From: UBA961 sp049317525
GTDB lineage: Bacteria > Bacteroidota > Ignavibacteria > Kapaibacteriales > UBA961
NCBI GenBank assembly: GCA_049317525.1
Contig: JBMOIC010000015.1
Location: 5,357 to 69,356, forward strand
DNA length: 64,000 bases
Direction of reading: 5' to 3'
The position numbers and the translations under genes are program-made. Positions 10,430 to 19,633 of this stretch are shown in pieces; within the stretch, counting starts at the first letter, position 1; every line of letters starts with the position of its first letter. The notes below the pieces were generated by a model. It was not told the origin of the DNA, did no database searches, and was given only the letters and a program-made list of their open reading frames with translations.

Positions 10430-10470
10430 AAAGGTAAAAAAAAAGCCTTCGGTTATATACCGAAGGCTTT
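10430..10470 (-). terminator. Rho-independent terminator
   Basis: A 12-bp stem (10442-10453 with 10459-10470) with a 5-base loop. On the minus strand it is followed by a T run, seen as the A tract from about 10430. It lies 18 bases past the stop of the surface protein ending at 10489. Confidence 0.9.
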
Positions 10471-10488
10471 CAATATTATGATAACTAT

Positions 10489-11976
10489 TTATGGTTTCAT
10501 TACATTGAAATGAAAGTCAGCTTGAGTTTTTGCACCAGCTAAAGTAAAGAATGTAACAATCAATCTATTACCTCTTAAACTTGTAACTGGAACAACTGGT
10601 ATAGGTGTTGCAGTAGAAGTATTAGGAGTAACATTAACTATATAAGCGATTGGATTATATACTTCACCTAAAATGTCAATTTCGTAATCTGTGCCATTCC
10701 AAACTACAGTTCCCATATTTGCAGACCCACTTCTTACTTGTCCATTCAAGGCTACAGAAGCATATGCTACTGGAGCAGCATTTTGTGGTGTGCTACCAGC
10801 ACGATATGTTTTTTTAATATCGCCTGTAACATGTACATTACCTTCAAATAGACCTGCATATGCAGTACCAATTGTTGGAGTTATTGCATGTACAGCATTA
10901 CCTGTTGTAGATACAAAACGTGCAGTTGCAGAATTACCTAGATTAGTTAAGCCTAACATAGCATTTGCAGCACCATCAGCAGTACCTGTGCTGATTACAG
11001 GAAACATTACACTGTCCGCAGACCAAACTAGATTATTACCATTATAACGTAAAACTTGGCTTGCTACTGTTGGACCATTTAACCAACCTTGTGAACCTGC
11101 ACCGGTTGAGCTAATACCTACAAGTAATGTATTAGGGCCAACAACTGCATCTGTATTCATAGTGCCATTTGTTTGGGTAAAGAATGAACTAGGGGAAACA
11201 GGAGCCATTACTACATTACCACCCAATTTACTTGAGTTAATAGAGCTATCTTTGATGTGAATTCCACTAAGAGATCTAGTTTTGATATTAATAGAATCAA
11301 TTGTTCCTGTTGCGATTTTTGCAGATGTAACTGCTAAATCAGCTATACGATCATTTTTTACAGCACCAGCTGCAATTTTAGGATTTGGATAATCACCAGT
11401 AATATCACCACTAGCTGGGCCACTTGGCAAGAAAATTAAATTTTTAGAGATTTTTTCTAAGGTAATAGATTCATTTGCAATAGCACTTGTAGTTACCGAG
11501 CCAGGTGCAAGAGTAGGATTAGGGTAAGATCCATTCAAGCTACCACCGGCAACACCTACAGGATGAGCTGCAACTGCAAAACTTGCTGTATCAGCATGCA
11601 TAGCATGTGATGCAGTAAATGCATATGGAGAAGTAGTTAATCTGATTCTTGCTCCTTCATTTGCACTATCTGGAGACATTGTTAACCAATATTGCTTATC
11701 AAATGCAAGGTTTAAAGCATTTCTCTCACCAAGTAAAGCCATATATCTACCATTAGACAACTGAACTTGAAATGACTCATTATAAAGAGCTACACCACCT
11801 ACTTCTAAATCATAAATAGAAAAGTACATTGTGTATAAACCATCTTTCAAAGGAACATTATTGGCATCTGCAAGCATACCTTGTACAGACATCAACTTTG
11901 GAACTTGGGCTTTGACAGTTTCAGTAAAAAGAAACATTGTAAATAGGGCTAAATACCCAATAACAAAACGTTTCAT
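10489..11976 (-). CDS. Secreted surface protein, paralogue of the repeat-rich protein
   Basis: A 495-aa exported protein of unknown function. I choose the ATG at 11976 because GGAG lies 8 bases before it and the signal peptide starts there (MKRFVIGYLALFTMF ... VKA, then QVPKLMSVQG). The N-terminal module matches that of the downstream paralogue (VPKLMSVQG versus IPKVLTYQG). Two copies of a G-x-Y-PNP element follow (NGSYPNPTLAPGSVT and TGDYPNPKIAAGAVK), a pattern common in fibre-like and phage-tail-like bacterial proteins. The C-terminal ~110 residues, from HVTGDIKKTYRAGS to HFNVMKP, are the shared module. It lies 41 bases downstream of a small T9SS protein and is probably co-transcribed with it. 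Confidence 0.75.
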   Translation of the reverse strand: MKRFVIGYLALFTMFLFTETVKAQVPKLMSVQGMLADANNVPLKDGLYTMYFSIYDLEVGGVALYNESFQVQLSNGRYMALLGERNALNLAFDKQYWLTMSPDSANEGARIRLTTSPYAFTASHAMHADTASFAVAAHPVGVAGGSLNGSYPNPTLAPGSVTTSAIANESITLEKISKNLIFLPSGPASGDITGDYPNPKIAAGAVKNDRIADLAVTSAKIATGTIDSINIKTRSLSGIHIKDSSINSSKLGGNVVMAPVSPSSFFTQTNGTMNTDAVVGPNTLLVGISSTGAGSQGWLNGPTVASQVLRYNGNNLVWSADSVMFPVISTGTADGAANAMLGLTNLGNSATARFVSTTGNAVHAITPTIGTAYAGLFEGNVHVTGDIKKTYRAGSTPQNAAPVAYASVALNGQVRSGSANMGTVVWNGTDYEIDILGEVYNPIAYIVNVTPNTSTATPIPVVPVTSLRGNRLIVTFFTLAGAKTQADFHFNVMKP

Positions 11977-12017
11977 ATTGTTCTCCATTACATTATGTAT
12001 TATTATTATTCTAATTC

Positions 12018-12596
12018 TTATTTAACTAATATCAATGGTATACGAGATTTAAGTGATTCACCATGTTGTGAGAAAGACATTTCACATATGAAATTTCCTG
12101 ATTGTAAATCAGAACCAACATTGTCTTTTCCATCCCACATTACATTATGGCTACCAGCTTCTCTAAATTCATTCGAAATGATACTTCTAACTTCTCTACC
12201 TACCATATCCATAATTCTTATCGACAATACACCAGATTGTGGAACCTGATATGAAATTGTTGTTTGCAATGAGAATGGATTAGGATAATTAGATAATAAG
12301 GAATTTTCGCCGGTAGAGACATATTCATTAACACCGGTTATTTCTTCTTTTATAGCTTGAGGGCCCCAAAACCCAATAAAATGACGATATCCACCAATAC
12401 TAATATTGCCAACAATAGGCTGGCCAATCGTTGCAGAAATCAAATATTGTCCACTAACAATATTTAAAGCACCACCGCTAGCAATAACATGCCAATTTAC
12501 TTTTGGGCCTTGTGCATTAACTGTCGCAAGGCAGGAAACTACTAATACAATTGATAATAGTAAGCCCTTTCCTGTTTTTAGTAATAATGAAAACAT
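12018..12596 (-). CDS. Small secreted protein with T9SS type A sorting domain
   Basis: A 192-aa exported protein. The ATG at 12596 is preceded by GGAG at good spacing and starts a signal peptide (MFSLLLKTGKGLLLSIV ... VNA). The mature part has SGQYLISATIGQP ... GGYRHFIGFW, a pattern usual just before T9SS domains. It then runs directly into a type A sorting domain (SNYPNPFSLQTTISYQVPQ ... SRIPLILVK). There is almost no other domain, so it may be a small surface or structural component. It heads a likely two-gene operon with the 495-aa surface protein. Confidence 0.8.
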   Translation of the reverse strand: MFSLLLKTGKGLLLSIVLVVSCLATVNAQGPKVNWHVIASGGALNIVSGQYLISATIGQPIVGNISIGGYRHFIGFWGPQAIKEEITGVNEYVSTGENSLLSNYPNPFSLQTTISYQVPQSGVLSIRIMDMVGREVRSIISNEFREAGSHNVMWDGKDNVGSDLQSGNFICEMSFSQHGESLKSRIPLILVK

Positions 12597-12680
12597 TAAT
12601 ACTCCATTTATTTTAGTTTTTAATAATCTTATAGTATTTAGGTGCTTTTTAAACACTTAACTTAGGTAGATATCATGCCC

Positions 12681-12698
12681 AAAAAGGCATTAAGTGCC
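12681..12698 (-). terminator. Weak Rho-independent terminator
   Basis: On the minus strand a short GGCA-CTTAA-TGCC hairpin (12698-12686) is followed by TTTTT. The stem is only 4-5 bp. It lies about 90 bases past the thioesterase stop and before the start of the small T9SS protein. Confidence 0.4.
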
Positions 12699-12790
12699 AA
12701 ATATAACTAAATAATATTTTTTAGAGCAAGAAAAATTGAAACTTTCACAAATAATGTAAGTTTTATGAGTGCGGATGAACAATGCAGGAA

Positions 12791-13279
12791 TTATTTATTT
12801 CTATTTGCTTTCATTAATTCACGGTTTTGTAGTCTTTGAGCTCTTCTAATAGCAGCTTCCTCAAATCTTCTAAGTTCCTCTGCAGTATTTGGCGTAATAG
12901 GTGGAACAGATAATGGCTTGCCATATTGATCTATAGCAACAAAAGTTAGATATGCACTTGATGAATGCACTTCAACGCCATTAAGTGGATCTTCTCTAAA
13001 AACCTTTACTCCAATTTCCATCGAAGTACTAAAAGCTCTGTTTACTGTAGCAAACACTCTAACTACATGTCCAAGCTTAATAGGTTCAAAAAAATTAATA
13101 ACATCCACAGAAGCTGTTACGCATACTTTAGAGGAATGTCTCATTGCTGCTAATGCAGCTGCTATATCTATCCAGTGCATTAACCTACCGCCAAGAAGAT
13201 TACCTAATTGATTTGTATCATTAGGTAATACTAAATTTGTCATTTCAACATAGGATTCAGACGGTAATTTGCCATTCAT
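12791..13279 (-). CDS. Acyl-CoA thioesterase, hot-dog fold (YciA/BACH type)
   Basis: A 162-aa single hot-dog domain enzyme predicted to hydrolyse acyl-CoA to free acid and CoA in the cytoplasm. The N-terminus carries the family signature PNDTNQLGNLLGGRLMHWID, followed by AALAAMRHS. The central part (VDVINFFEPIKLGHVVRVFA) matches the substrate-channel strand pattern. The C-terminal 30 residues are charged and probably helical. AAGGA lies 8 bases before the ATG, which is only 15 bases after the bamD-like stop, so the two genes are probably one operon. Chain-length preference cannot be read from the sequence. Confidence 0.9.
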   Translation of the reverse strand: MNGKLPSESYVEMTNLVLPNDTNQLGNLLGGRLMHWIDIAAALAAMRHSSKVCVTASVDVINFFEPIKLGHVVRVFATVNRAFSTSMEIGVKVFREDPLNGVEVHSSSAYLTFVAIDQYGKPLSVPPITPNTAEELRRFEEAAIRRAQRLQNRELMKANRNK

Positions 13280-13294
13280 AAATATGTCCTTGAT

Positions 13295-14074
13295 TTAGTC
13301 TGCAGGTAATTGCTGTTCGATTGATTTTACATCATTAGCAAGTTTACCATGGATAAATCTCTTTTTATAGAGTTCTAATGCTATTTTTACATCTTCATAT
13401 CTTTTTAATGCAGTTAATACTTCAAGTTTTCCTACAAATGCAGCTTCATAGAGCTCTGTATCTGGAAATTCATCAATGATTACATCATAGTATACAAGTG
13501 CCGCTTTATTCGAATATAGCTTTCTATATAATTCTGCTGTTATCATTTCTCTTTCAGCTAATCGATTTCTTAATTCTACTATCTTTTTTCCAGCTTCTTC
13601 TGCCAAGCTATCTTGAGAATATATGGCTTGGAATTCTGAAAATGAGACAATTGCTTTTTTGGTATAATCCTGATCTCTATCTGCAGGTGGCGCCAATTCA
13701 TAATAACACATCGCAGTTTTAAATAAAGCTGGCTTATTTAACTCACTAGATGGATAACTGCGCCTTATCATTCCATAATTGAATGCACCCATCACATATT
13801 CTTTTCTAGCATAACTAATTTCACCCAAATAATATTGAGCATCATCGGCATATTGGGTAGTTGGGAATTGAAGTCTTATCAAATCAAAAAGCCTTTGAGA
13901 TTCAAAATAATTTTCGTCTTTAAAGGCCGCTAGCCCCACTCTAAAAGCACTTTCAGCATCTTTTACTTCTGCAGTTCCCTGCGACGATGCACATCCATCT
14001 AATACAGTAAAGATACAAGCACAAAAACCAGCTATGATTAAGGTTGTAAAACTTAATGCATTATGGCTTTTCAT
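13295..14074 (-). CDS. bamD: BamD-like outer membrane assembly lipoprotein
   Basis: A TPR lipoprotein predicted to be part of the BAM complex that inserts beta-barrel proteins into the outer membrane. From the ATG at 14074 (259 aa) there is a lipoprotein signal with lipobox VLDGC (Cys28). About five TPR-like repeats follow: AESAFRVGLAAFKDENYFES, FPTTQYADDAQYYLGEISYA, and the YfiO/BamD-typical SYPSSELNKPALFKTAMCYYE. An upstream ATG at 14113 would give an unusually long signal, and neither start has a clear ribosome-binding site. BamD is the most likely identity from length and repeat arrangement, but other TPR lipoproteins are similar. It is divergent from recO. Confidence 0.8.
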   Translation of the reverse strand: MKSHNALSFTTLIIAGFCACIFTVLDGCASSQGTAEVKDAESAFRVGLAAFKDENYFESQRLFDLIRLQFPTTQYADDAQYYLGEISYARKEYVMGAFNYGMIRRSYPSSELNKPALFKTAMCYYELAPPADRDQDYTKKAIVSFSEFQAIYSQDSLAEEAGKKIVELRNRLAEREMITAELYRKLYSNKAALVYYDVIIDEFPDTELYEAAFVGKLEVLTALKRYEDVKIALELYKKRFIHGKLANDVKSIEQQLPAD

Positions 14075-14203
14075 GTGATTTGTCACAATATTATTTATTG
14101 AGAAGATTTTCATAGAACAAAATTACTTTTTTTATGCTTAATCGCTTATCTTGATAAAATATTTGGATGATTTTGTGCTCAATTTAGATAGTTTGTCTCT
14201 TAC

Positions 14204-14971
14204 ATGATACGTACAGACTCAGCAATAATACTACATGGAAGAAAATTTAGTGATACAAGCAAGATTTTGCAAGTATATACAAGAAACCATGGGAAAATAT
14301 CCATATTGGCTAAAGGAGTTCGATCTTCTAAAAGTAAATTTGGTAGTAGCTTAGAAGTAATTAGTTGTAGTACTTTATCATGGTATCATTCCACACAAAA
14401 AGATTTATATCTTGTAAAATCTGCAGAGCAGTATACCCCTACATATCATATATTGAGTGATTATCATAAATTAATTACATGCATGGCAATTGCAGAAGTA
14501 TTGTCAACTACCCAAGAAAACGAAGAGTCACATCCTGAACTTTTTGACCTTACTCATCAGATATTGCAATTTTTAAATAGCTCAGATGCATTACAATCGC
14601 CATATAATCTGTTCTTTACTTTTTTGATAAAGACAGCACATTGTATGGGTTTTGGCATGAGTTTTCATAAATGCAATATCACAGGTGAATTAATTGACAT
14701 AAGAGACTCAGAATATTTTTTCTTTTCTTATTATGAAGGATCTATTCTTAGCCTAGATATAGACCATAGTGGACAACAAGGAATATTGTTGAATTCATCG
14801 ATAGTGAGTATCTTGCAGAAATTAGATACAGGATTATTAGACGAGAATTCTTCATTTAATATTTCTTCATCAGATATCTTTACAATTCATGACTTTTTAA
14901 GTAGATATTTTTCTATTCATAGTCATAAAAAATTTACATGGAGGACAATGCCTCCTGGAGCTACCTTATAA
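14204..14971 (+). CDS. recO: DNA repair protein RecO
   Basis: A 255-aa RecO homologue. RecO acts with RecF and RecR to load RecA on SSB-coated single-stranded DNA. The N-terminal OB fold is recognisable: TDSAIILHGRKFSDTSKILQ, then HGKISILAKGVRSSKSKFG. The C-terminal helical domain follows. The zinc-finger position usual in many RecO proteins is reduced to a single Cys (HKCNITGE), so metal binding is probably lost, as in several Bacteroidota. The next gene starts one base after the stop codon, so they are translationally coupled. Confidence 0.92.
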   Translation: MIRTDSAIILHGRKFSDTSKILQVYTRNHGKISILAKGVRSSKSKFGSSLEVISCSTLSWYHSTQKDLYLVKSAEQYTPTYHILSDYHKLITCMAIAEVLSTTQENEESHPELFDLTHQILQFLNSSDALQSPYNLFFTFLIKTAHCMGFGMSFHKCNITGELIDIRDSEYFFFSYYEGSILSLDIDHSGQQGILLNSSIVSILQKLDTGLLDENSSFNISSSDIFTIHDFLSRYFSIHSHKKFTWRTMPPGATL

Positions 14972-14972
14972 A

Positions 14973-16301
14973 ATGGATCAGGATATTATTCTTCAAATCA
15001 TTCTTACTCTGTTTTTAGTATTTCTTAATGGCTTTTTTGTGGCTGCAGAGTTCGCAATTGTGAAAGTACGGATTTCTCAAATTGAGATAAGGATTCGTAA
15101 TGGTAGTTTTTTAGCTGGTATCACAAAAGGTATTGTCGAGCATTTAGATTCATATTTATCGGCAACACAGTTAGGCATTACATTAGCTAGTTTAGCTTTA
15201 GGGTGGATTGGAGAAGAAGTTGTTGCCACTATTGTTGAAAAAGCTATACTAGCTTTAGGATTAGATTGGATTTCTATTAATCCACATAGCATTGCTTTCC
15301 CAATAGCATTTATCATCATAACATTTTTACATATCGTGATTGGCGAACTTGCACCAAAATCTCTTGCATTACAGCGCTCTGAATCTGTTGCTTTAGGAAT
15401 TGCACTTCCATTAAGAGCATTTTTTATTGTCTTTAAACCGTTTATTTGGATATTAAATACTTTAGCAAATTTCCTATTGAAAATTGTAGGTATTCATCCT
15501 GCAAGTGAAAACAATGTTCATAGTGCCGAAGAATTACGATACTTATTAGAAGAAAGTTCTAAAAGTGGGATTATCGAAATGAATGAGCAGGAAATGATAG
15601 AGAATGTTTTTGAATTTCAGGATACAACAGCTGCTGAAATTATGGTTCCAAGGGGTAGAATAGTTGCATTAGAATTATCTATGCCGGGATCAAGTATTGT
15701 TTCTACTGTGATTGAACAAGGTTATTCAAGAATGCCTGTTTATAATGGTACTTTGGACAATATGATTGGGATTGTATATGCAAAAGATTTATTGACGATG
15801 GTTTCGTATAGCTCTCTTATTATTTTACAAGATATTGTACGCCCTATTTCTTTTGTTCAAGAATCAGATAAAATTCATTCTTTGCTTAATAAAATGCAAA
15901 AACAGAAGTTTCATATGGCAGTAGTATTAGATGAATTTGGGGGAACTGCTGGATTAGTGACATTAGAAGATATCATGGAAGAATTAGTAGGAGAAATTCA
16001 AGATGAATACGATGAAGAACTTCCTGTCATAAAATCTAGTGGTGAGAAAGAATGGACAATTTCAGGAGTAGCTTCTATTGATGAGATCAATGAATTTTTA
16101 CTTCATCAATTGCCTATTTCGGATGATTATCAAACATTGGGTGGAATGATAAATCATATTGTAGGATATATACCTAGAATCGGACAAAAAGTTGCTATTC
16201 CTCCTTGTTATATTGTTAGAATTGAGCAAGCATCTGAAAGGAAAGTAGAAACCGTAACTTTAATGTTAGATATCATTCAACATAAGTCTATGAATGATTA
16301 A
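14973..16301 (+). CDS. CNNM/CBS-domain membrane protein (HlyC/CorC family)
   Basis: A 442-aa inner-membrane protein with the DUF21(CNNM)-CBS-CBS-CorC/HlyC architecture. Residues 1-180 hold a first helix starting with ILTLFLVFLNGFFVAAEFA, then further membrane segments and HIVIGELAPKSLALQ. Two CBS motifs follow (MVPRGRIVALEL ... GYSRMPVYNG; then FHMAVVLDEFGGTAGLVTLE). The C-terminal transporter-associated domain contains YQTLGGMINHIVGYIPRIG. Family members are implicated in Mg2+/Co2+ homeostasis, and in some Bacteroidota the related GldE is linked to gliding. 'Hemolysin' is a legacy name. GGAG inside the end of recO precedes the ATG. Its last four bases overlap the convergent methyltransferase gene. 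Confidence 0.9.
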   Translation: MDQDIILQIILTLFLVFLNGFFVAAEFAIVKVRISQIEIRIRNGSFLAGITKGIVEHLDSYLSATQLGITLASLALGWIGEEVVATIVEKAILALGLDWISINPHSIAFPIAFIIITFLHIVIGELAPKSLALQRSESVALGIALPLRAFFIVFKPFIWILNTLANFLLKIVGIHPASENNVHSAEELRYLLEESSKSGIIEMNEQEMIENVFEFQDTTAAEIMVPRGRIVALELSMPGSSIVSTVIEQGYSRMPVYNGTLDNMIGIVYAKDLLTMVSYSSLIILQDIVRPISFVQESDKIHSLLNKMQKQKFHMAVVLDEFGGTAGLVTLEDIMEELVGEIQDEYDEELPVIKSSGEKEWTISGVASIDEINEFLLHQLPISDDYQTLGGMINHIVGYIPRIGQKVAIPPCYIVRIEQASERKVETVTLMLDIIQHKSMND

Positions 16302-17485
16302 ATCCTTTTGCATAATATAACCCAATGTTCATTTCCACATCTGGTTAATACAATTGTTCCATAATGATCACTTTGTGCAAATACCAATTCTTTTCTAATT
16401 TCCTCTGGTAATAATGGGAAGCCCCTTTTTTTGATCTCTGTATGTTTATTCCAATTTTTTGATATGATTTTTGATTGCAATTCTTTTCGGTTGAATCGAA
16501 ATACATCTTCAATACTAAATGTTCTAAATAGTGGATGAGGATCTATATTTCCTTTATGTATACCAAATGCAATTTCTCTATCAAATACTGCTATATCAAA
16601 TTCTGCATAACAAGCACTTAATGCTCCTCTAATTAATGCTGGATTGGGCTCAATCAATATATGCCCTGATTGTATAGCTTCAGGAGAAATTAATATTGGA
16701 AGTACATCGGGATTCTTGGGATACCAACTATAATTTTTGTCAATCAAGGTAACACTTCCATCGGGGACATCCATTTGTATCCATAAAATCTGCTCTCTGC
16801 ATTCCCAATTATAGCTAATAAATTCTCGTGAAAAATTACCTTTAATATGTTCCCCAGGCGCTATTTTAATTCCAGCTCTTTTATATGAATTAGCTATCTC
16901 TAATAACCAGTCAATTGAAGGTGCATAATTACCCGTTAACTGTTTTCTTTTACCAGGGATTTCTCTTCTTGATGGATCTGCCCATAGAATATCCGCTTTA
17001 GGCAAGCTGATAATTTCTGCTTCAGACTGAATTAAAGAAACATGATTAATCTCTTTAAGCGTACAATTTAATTCGAAAAGATTGGCAACTTGTTTATGTG
17101 CTTCGACAGTATAAACAAATGAAGCCTTTTGAGCCAATGCTGCCAAAGCATCCATTCCTGCACCAGTACATATCTCTAAAACAGTATTGTTTTCTACTTC
17201 CAATCGTTTCATATGATGCAAGCATATAGCAGGAGAGCTACATTGTTCATATGTTTTTGAAGAAAATAGCCATGGTAATACAGCTTCATATTCCCCTGAA
17301 TTATATGCTTTATTGGTACCTAAAGCAAGATCAATGATTTCTGTAATGCTATCATTGTTAAGATTAGGAAAATTATTTCTAAGCGATTGAATATAAGAAG
17401 GCGTTACACTATTATGGAGAAGGAATTCTCTTGCTTGATGGAATACAATAAGGAATTCTGACAAATCATCATGTATGATTGACAT
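16298..17485 (-). CDS. Class I SAM-dependent methyltransferase, THUMP-like family
   Basis: A 395-aa cytoplasmic protein. The SAM-binding motif I is VLEICTGAGMDALA. The family-typical catalytic-region motif is WADPSRRE, comparable to the DPxRR of THUMP-like methyltransferases common in Bacteroidota. The C-terminal ~100 residues (FRTFSIEDVFRFNRKELQSK ... HWVILCKRI) resemble the THUMP-like domain, suggesting a structured RNA substrate. The actual substrate is not known. The start is 4 bases after the exonuclease III stop, and with the SurA-like gene it forms a tight operon. Its 3' end overlaps the convergent CBS-protein gene by 4 bases. Confidence 0.8.
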   Translation of the reverse strand: MSIIHDDLSEFLIVFHQAREFLLHNSVTPSYIQSLRNNFPNLNNDSITEIIDLALGTNKAYNSGEYEAVLPWLFSSKTYEQCSSPAICLHHMKRLEVENNTVLEICTGAGMDALAALAQKASFVYTVEAHKQVANLFELNCTLKEINHVSLIQSEAEIISLPKADILWADPSRREIPGKRKQLTGNYAPSIDWLLEIANSYKRAGIKIAPGEHIKGNFSREFISYNWECREQILWIQMDVPDGSVTLIDKNYSWYPKNPDVLPILISPEAIQSGHILIEPNPALIRGALSACYAEFDIAVFDREIAFGIHKGNIDPHPLFRTFSIEDVFRFNRKELQSKIISKNWNKHTEIKKRGFPLLPEEIRKELVFAQSDHYGTIVLTRCGNEHWVILCKRI

Positions 17486-17489
17486 TGTA

Positions 17490-18257
17490 TTAGAATGAGA
17501 ATTCTATAATAACGGGACAATGATCAGAGCCCATTTGTTCTGGTTGATGATAAGAATTTTTTATATATGGTACTAAATCATTGGTAACCCAGTGATAATC
17601 TATACGCCAGCCAACATTTTTTTCTCTTGATCTTGTTTTTACATCCCACCATGTATATTGATGTGGTTCATTATTAAATAATCTGAATGTATCAACATAG
17701 CCAAGTTCTTTAATAAAATCTAACTTGATTCTTTCTACTTCCATAAATCCTGAAGTATTTTTATTCTCATTTGGGCGTGCAAGATCTATTGGATGATGGG
17801 CTGTATTATAATCACCACAAATTAAAAGCTTTTTACCTTGTGCTCTTAATGATTCACAATATTCAAAAAAGGCATCATAAAAATCAAGCTTGTATAGAAG
17901 CCTTTCATCTCTAGAGCCACCATTGGGGAAATACACATTTAACAATGTAAATTCCTCAAAATCAGTTTGCATCACTCTGCCTTCTTGATCAAACTTTTCT
18001 ATTCCAATTGCTCTTTGAACATGCAAAGGTTCGATTTTTGTAAAAGTAGCAACTCCAGAATAACCACCTTTAACAGAGCAAGAATGATAATAGTCTCTAT
18101 AACCAGCTGGAGGCCAATTATCTGTAGGAACTTGTTCACGTTCAGCTTTAGTCTCTTGAACACAGAATATATCTGGATTCATTGCAAGTACATAGTCTGT
18201 AAGCCCCTTTTTTATAGAAGCCCGGATACCATTTACATTCCAACTAATAATCTTCAT
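17490..18257 (-). CDS. xth: Exodeoxyribonuclease III (AP endonuclease, XthA family)
   Basis: A 255-aa enzyme of the exonuclease III/EEP family that cuts DNA at abasic sites and removes 3' blocking groups during base excision repair. Motifs seen: MKIISWNVNGIRA at the N-terminus (N7), CVQETKA with the metal-binding Glu (E35), LICGDYNTAH, TWWDVKTRSREKNVGWRIDY, and the C-terminal catalytic SDHCPVIIEF. The ATG at 18257 overlaps the SurA-like stop as TAATG, which indicates translational coupling. A GGGAG sequence lies about 10 bases upstream inside that gene. Confidence 0.95.
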   Translation of the reverse strand: MKIISWNVNGIRASIKKGLTDYVLAMNPDIFCVQETKAEREQVPTDNWPPAGYRDYYHSCSVKGGYSGVATFTKIEPLHVQRAIGIEKFDQEGRVMQTDFEEFTLLNVYFPNGGSRDERLLYKLDFYDAFFEYCESLRAQGKKLLICGDYNTAHHPIDLARPNENKNTSGFMEVERIKLDFIKELGYVDTFRLFNNEPHQYTWWDVKTRSREKNVGWRIDYHWVTNDLVPYIKNSYHQPEQMGSDHCPVIIEFSF

Positions 18258-19570
18258 TATTCTTTGATCTCCCAAGCAATTATCTTTTTTAAGCTAGTAA
18301 TCCACTCTTCCATTAATATATTTTGTTTATGACTTATAGACATTTGTTCGATTTTTTTGAAGTCATTTTCTAGGCTAGGTTTATGAGCATCAATCATCTT
18401 TTTTCTTAACATTATATGCATAGCAGGCTTAGTTGGATCTGACATATAAGGTAATGGTTCAGAAATACCACCATCAGGTAATAAGTCAAGCATTCCTTTT
18501 AATTCAGCGGGCAGCCTTGATAATTCTACAGAGCCCATAGACCCACCAAAGCCTTGAGTTTCTTTTTCATCACTAAACATTTTAGCTAATTCATCAAAAC
18601 TTTCTCCTTTTTCGGCTCTTATCTTTATATCTGATAAGATTTTTTCTGTTCTTTTTTTATCTTCACCAGATCCACCCAATTTAAAGAGGATATGTTTTGT
18701 TTGAATTGCGTCTTTTCTTTTATCTAATGTTTGAATGATATGAAAACCAAATGGAGATTCAACTGGTTGGGATATTTCACCCGATTGTAAATTATAGGCA
18801 GCTCTTTCGTATTCACCAACTAATTTGCCTTTATCTATCCAACCTAATTCACCGCCAGAAGCTGCAGAGCCTGGATCTGCGCTATATCGTTTGGCATAAT
18901 CCGCAAAATTTCCACCTGCAGATATAGAGTCTCTAACCTTTTTTGCCAGATTTTTAACTTCTTCTTTAGCATCAAAGCTTGGCTGAATTGTTTTCACAAT
19001 ATGAGCTAATTCCATTTGTGGTGGAACAGTTGGAATTGAATCTTTGTATTGATTAAAGAAATCTTGTACTTCTCGATTAGTACATTTAACAGATGAAAAT
19101 TTTTGTTGTTGTAGTTTTTCGACAAGTAATTGTTTTCTGACTTCTTCTCTATAATTTTTCTTAATCCTGGATACGCTCATTCCATAAACATCTTCAATAC
19201 GTTTTTCAGATCCATATGTTTGCGCTAAATTTTGCATCATATAGTCCAAACTTTGATTGATTTCTTCATCTTGAACCACAATACTATCTTCTATAGCTTG
19301 GGTAACCATTAATCGTTCATTAATCAGGGATTCAAGAACCTTTTTTCGTATTTCTAGATCTTTGGGATTGATTTTTGGATTTTGTTGTGCAATCATTGCA
19401 AGCCTACCTTCAATATCAGATTGCAATACTATTTCGCGCCCCACAACAGCAATCACTTTATCTAGAACCTGGCTAGATCCATCTTGAGCTATAGAAATAT
19501 ATACATTACAAATCATGCATATACCTAAAGCGTAATACTTCACATGTGAAATTCTATTATTCTTTAACAT
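18257..19570 (-). CDS. SurA-like periplasmic peptidyl-prolyl isomerase
   Basis: A 437-aa exported PPIase/chaperone with a SurA-type plan: signal peptide (ALGICMICNVYISIA), SurA N-terminal helical domain (VLDKVIAVVGREIVLQSDIE), and two parvulin domains. The first ends GFHIIQTLDKRKD. The second starts IQTKHILFK and includes SFDELAKMFSDEKETQGFGG. A C-terminal helix returns to the chaperone core. It would escort outer-membrane and surface proteins across the periplasm. The start is the ATG at 19570, since an upstream TTG is less likely; neither has a clear ribosome-binding site. It heads an operon with xth and the THUMP-like methyltransferase. Confidence 0.9.
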   Translation of the reverse strand: MLKNNRISHVKYYALGICMICNVYISIAQDGSSQVLDKVIAVVGREIVLQSDIEGRLAMIAQQNPKINPKDLEIRKKVLESLINERLMVTQAIEDSIVVQDEEINQSLDYMMQNLAQTYGSEKRIEDVYGMSVSRIKKNYREEVRKQLLVEKLQQQKFSSVKCTNREVQDFFNQYKDSIPTVPPQMELAHIVKTIQPSFDAKEEVKNLAKKVRDSISAGGNFADYAKRYSADPGSAASGGELGWIDKGKLVGEYERAAYNLQSGEISQPVESPFGFHIIQTLDKRKDAIQTKHILFKLGGSGEDKKRTEKILSDIKIRAEKGESFDELAKMFSDEKETQGFGGSMGSVELSRLPAELKGMLDLLPDGGISEPLPYMSDPTKPAMHIMLRKKMIDAHKPSLENDFKKIEQMSISHKQNILMEEWITSLKKIIAWEIKE

Positions 19571-19596
19571 ATTATTCAAAAGGATGATTCTTTCAA

Positions 19597-19624
19597 ATTA
19601 AAAGCCCGATATAGGATCGGGCTT
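19597..19624 (-). terminator. Rho-independent terminator
   Basis: A 9-bp stem AAGCCCGAT/ATCGGGCTT (19602-19610 with 19616-19624) with a 5-base loop. On the minus strand it is followed by TTTTAATTT. It lies after the stop of the large PPIase and before the SurA-like gene, so the two PPIase genes are separate units. Confidence 0.85.
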
Positions 19625-19633
19625 ATATATTGA

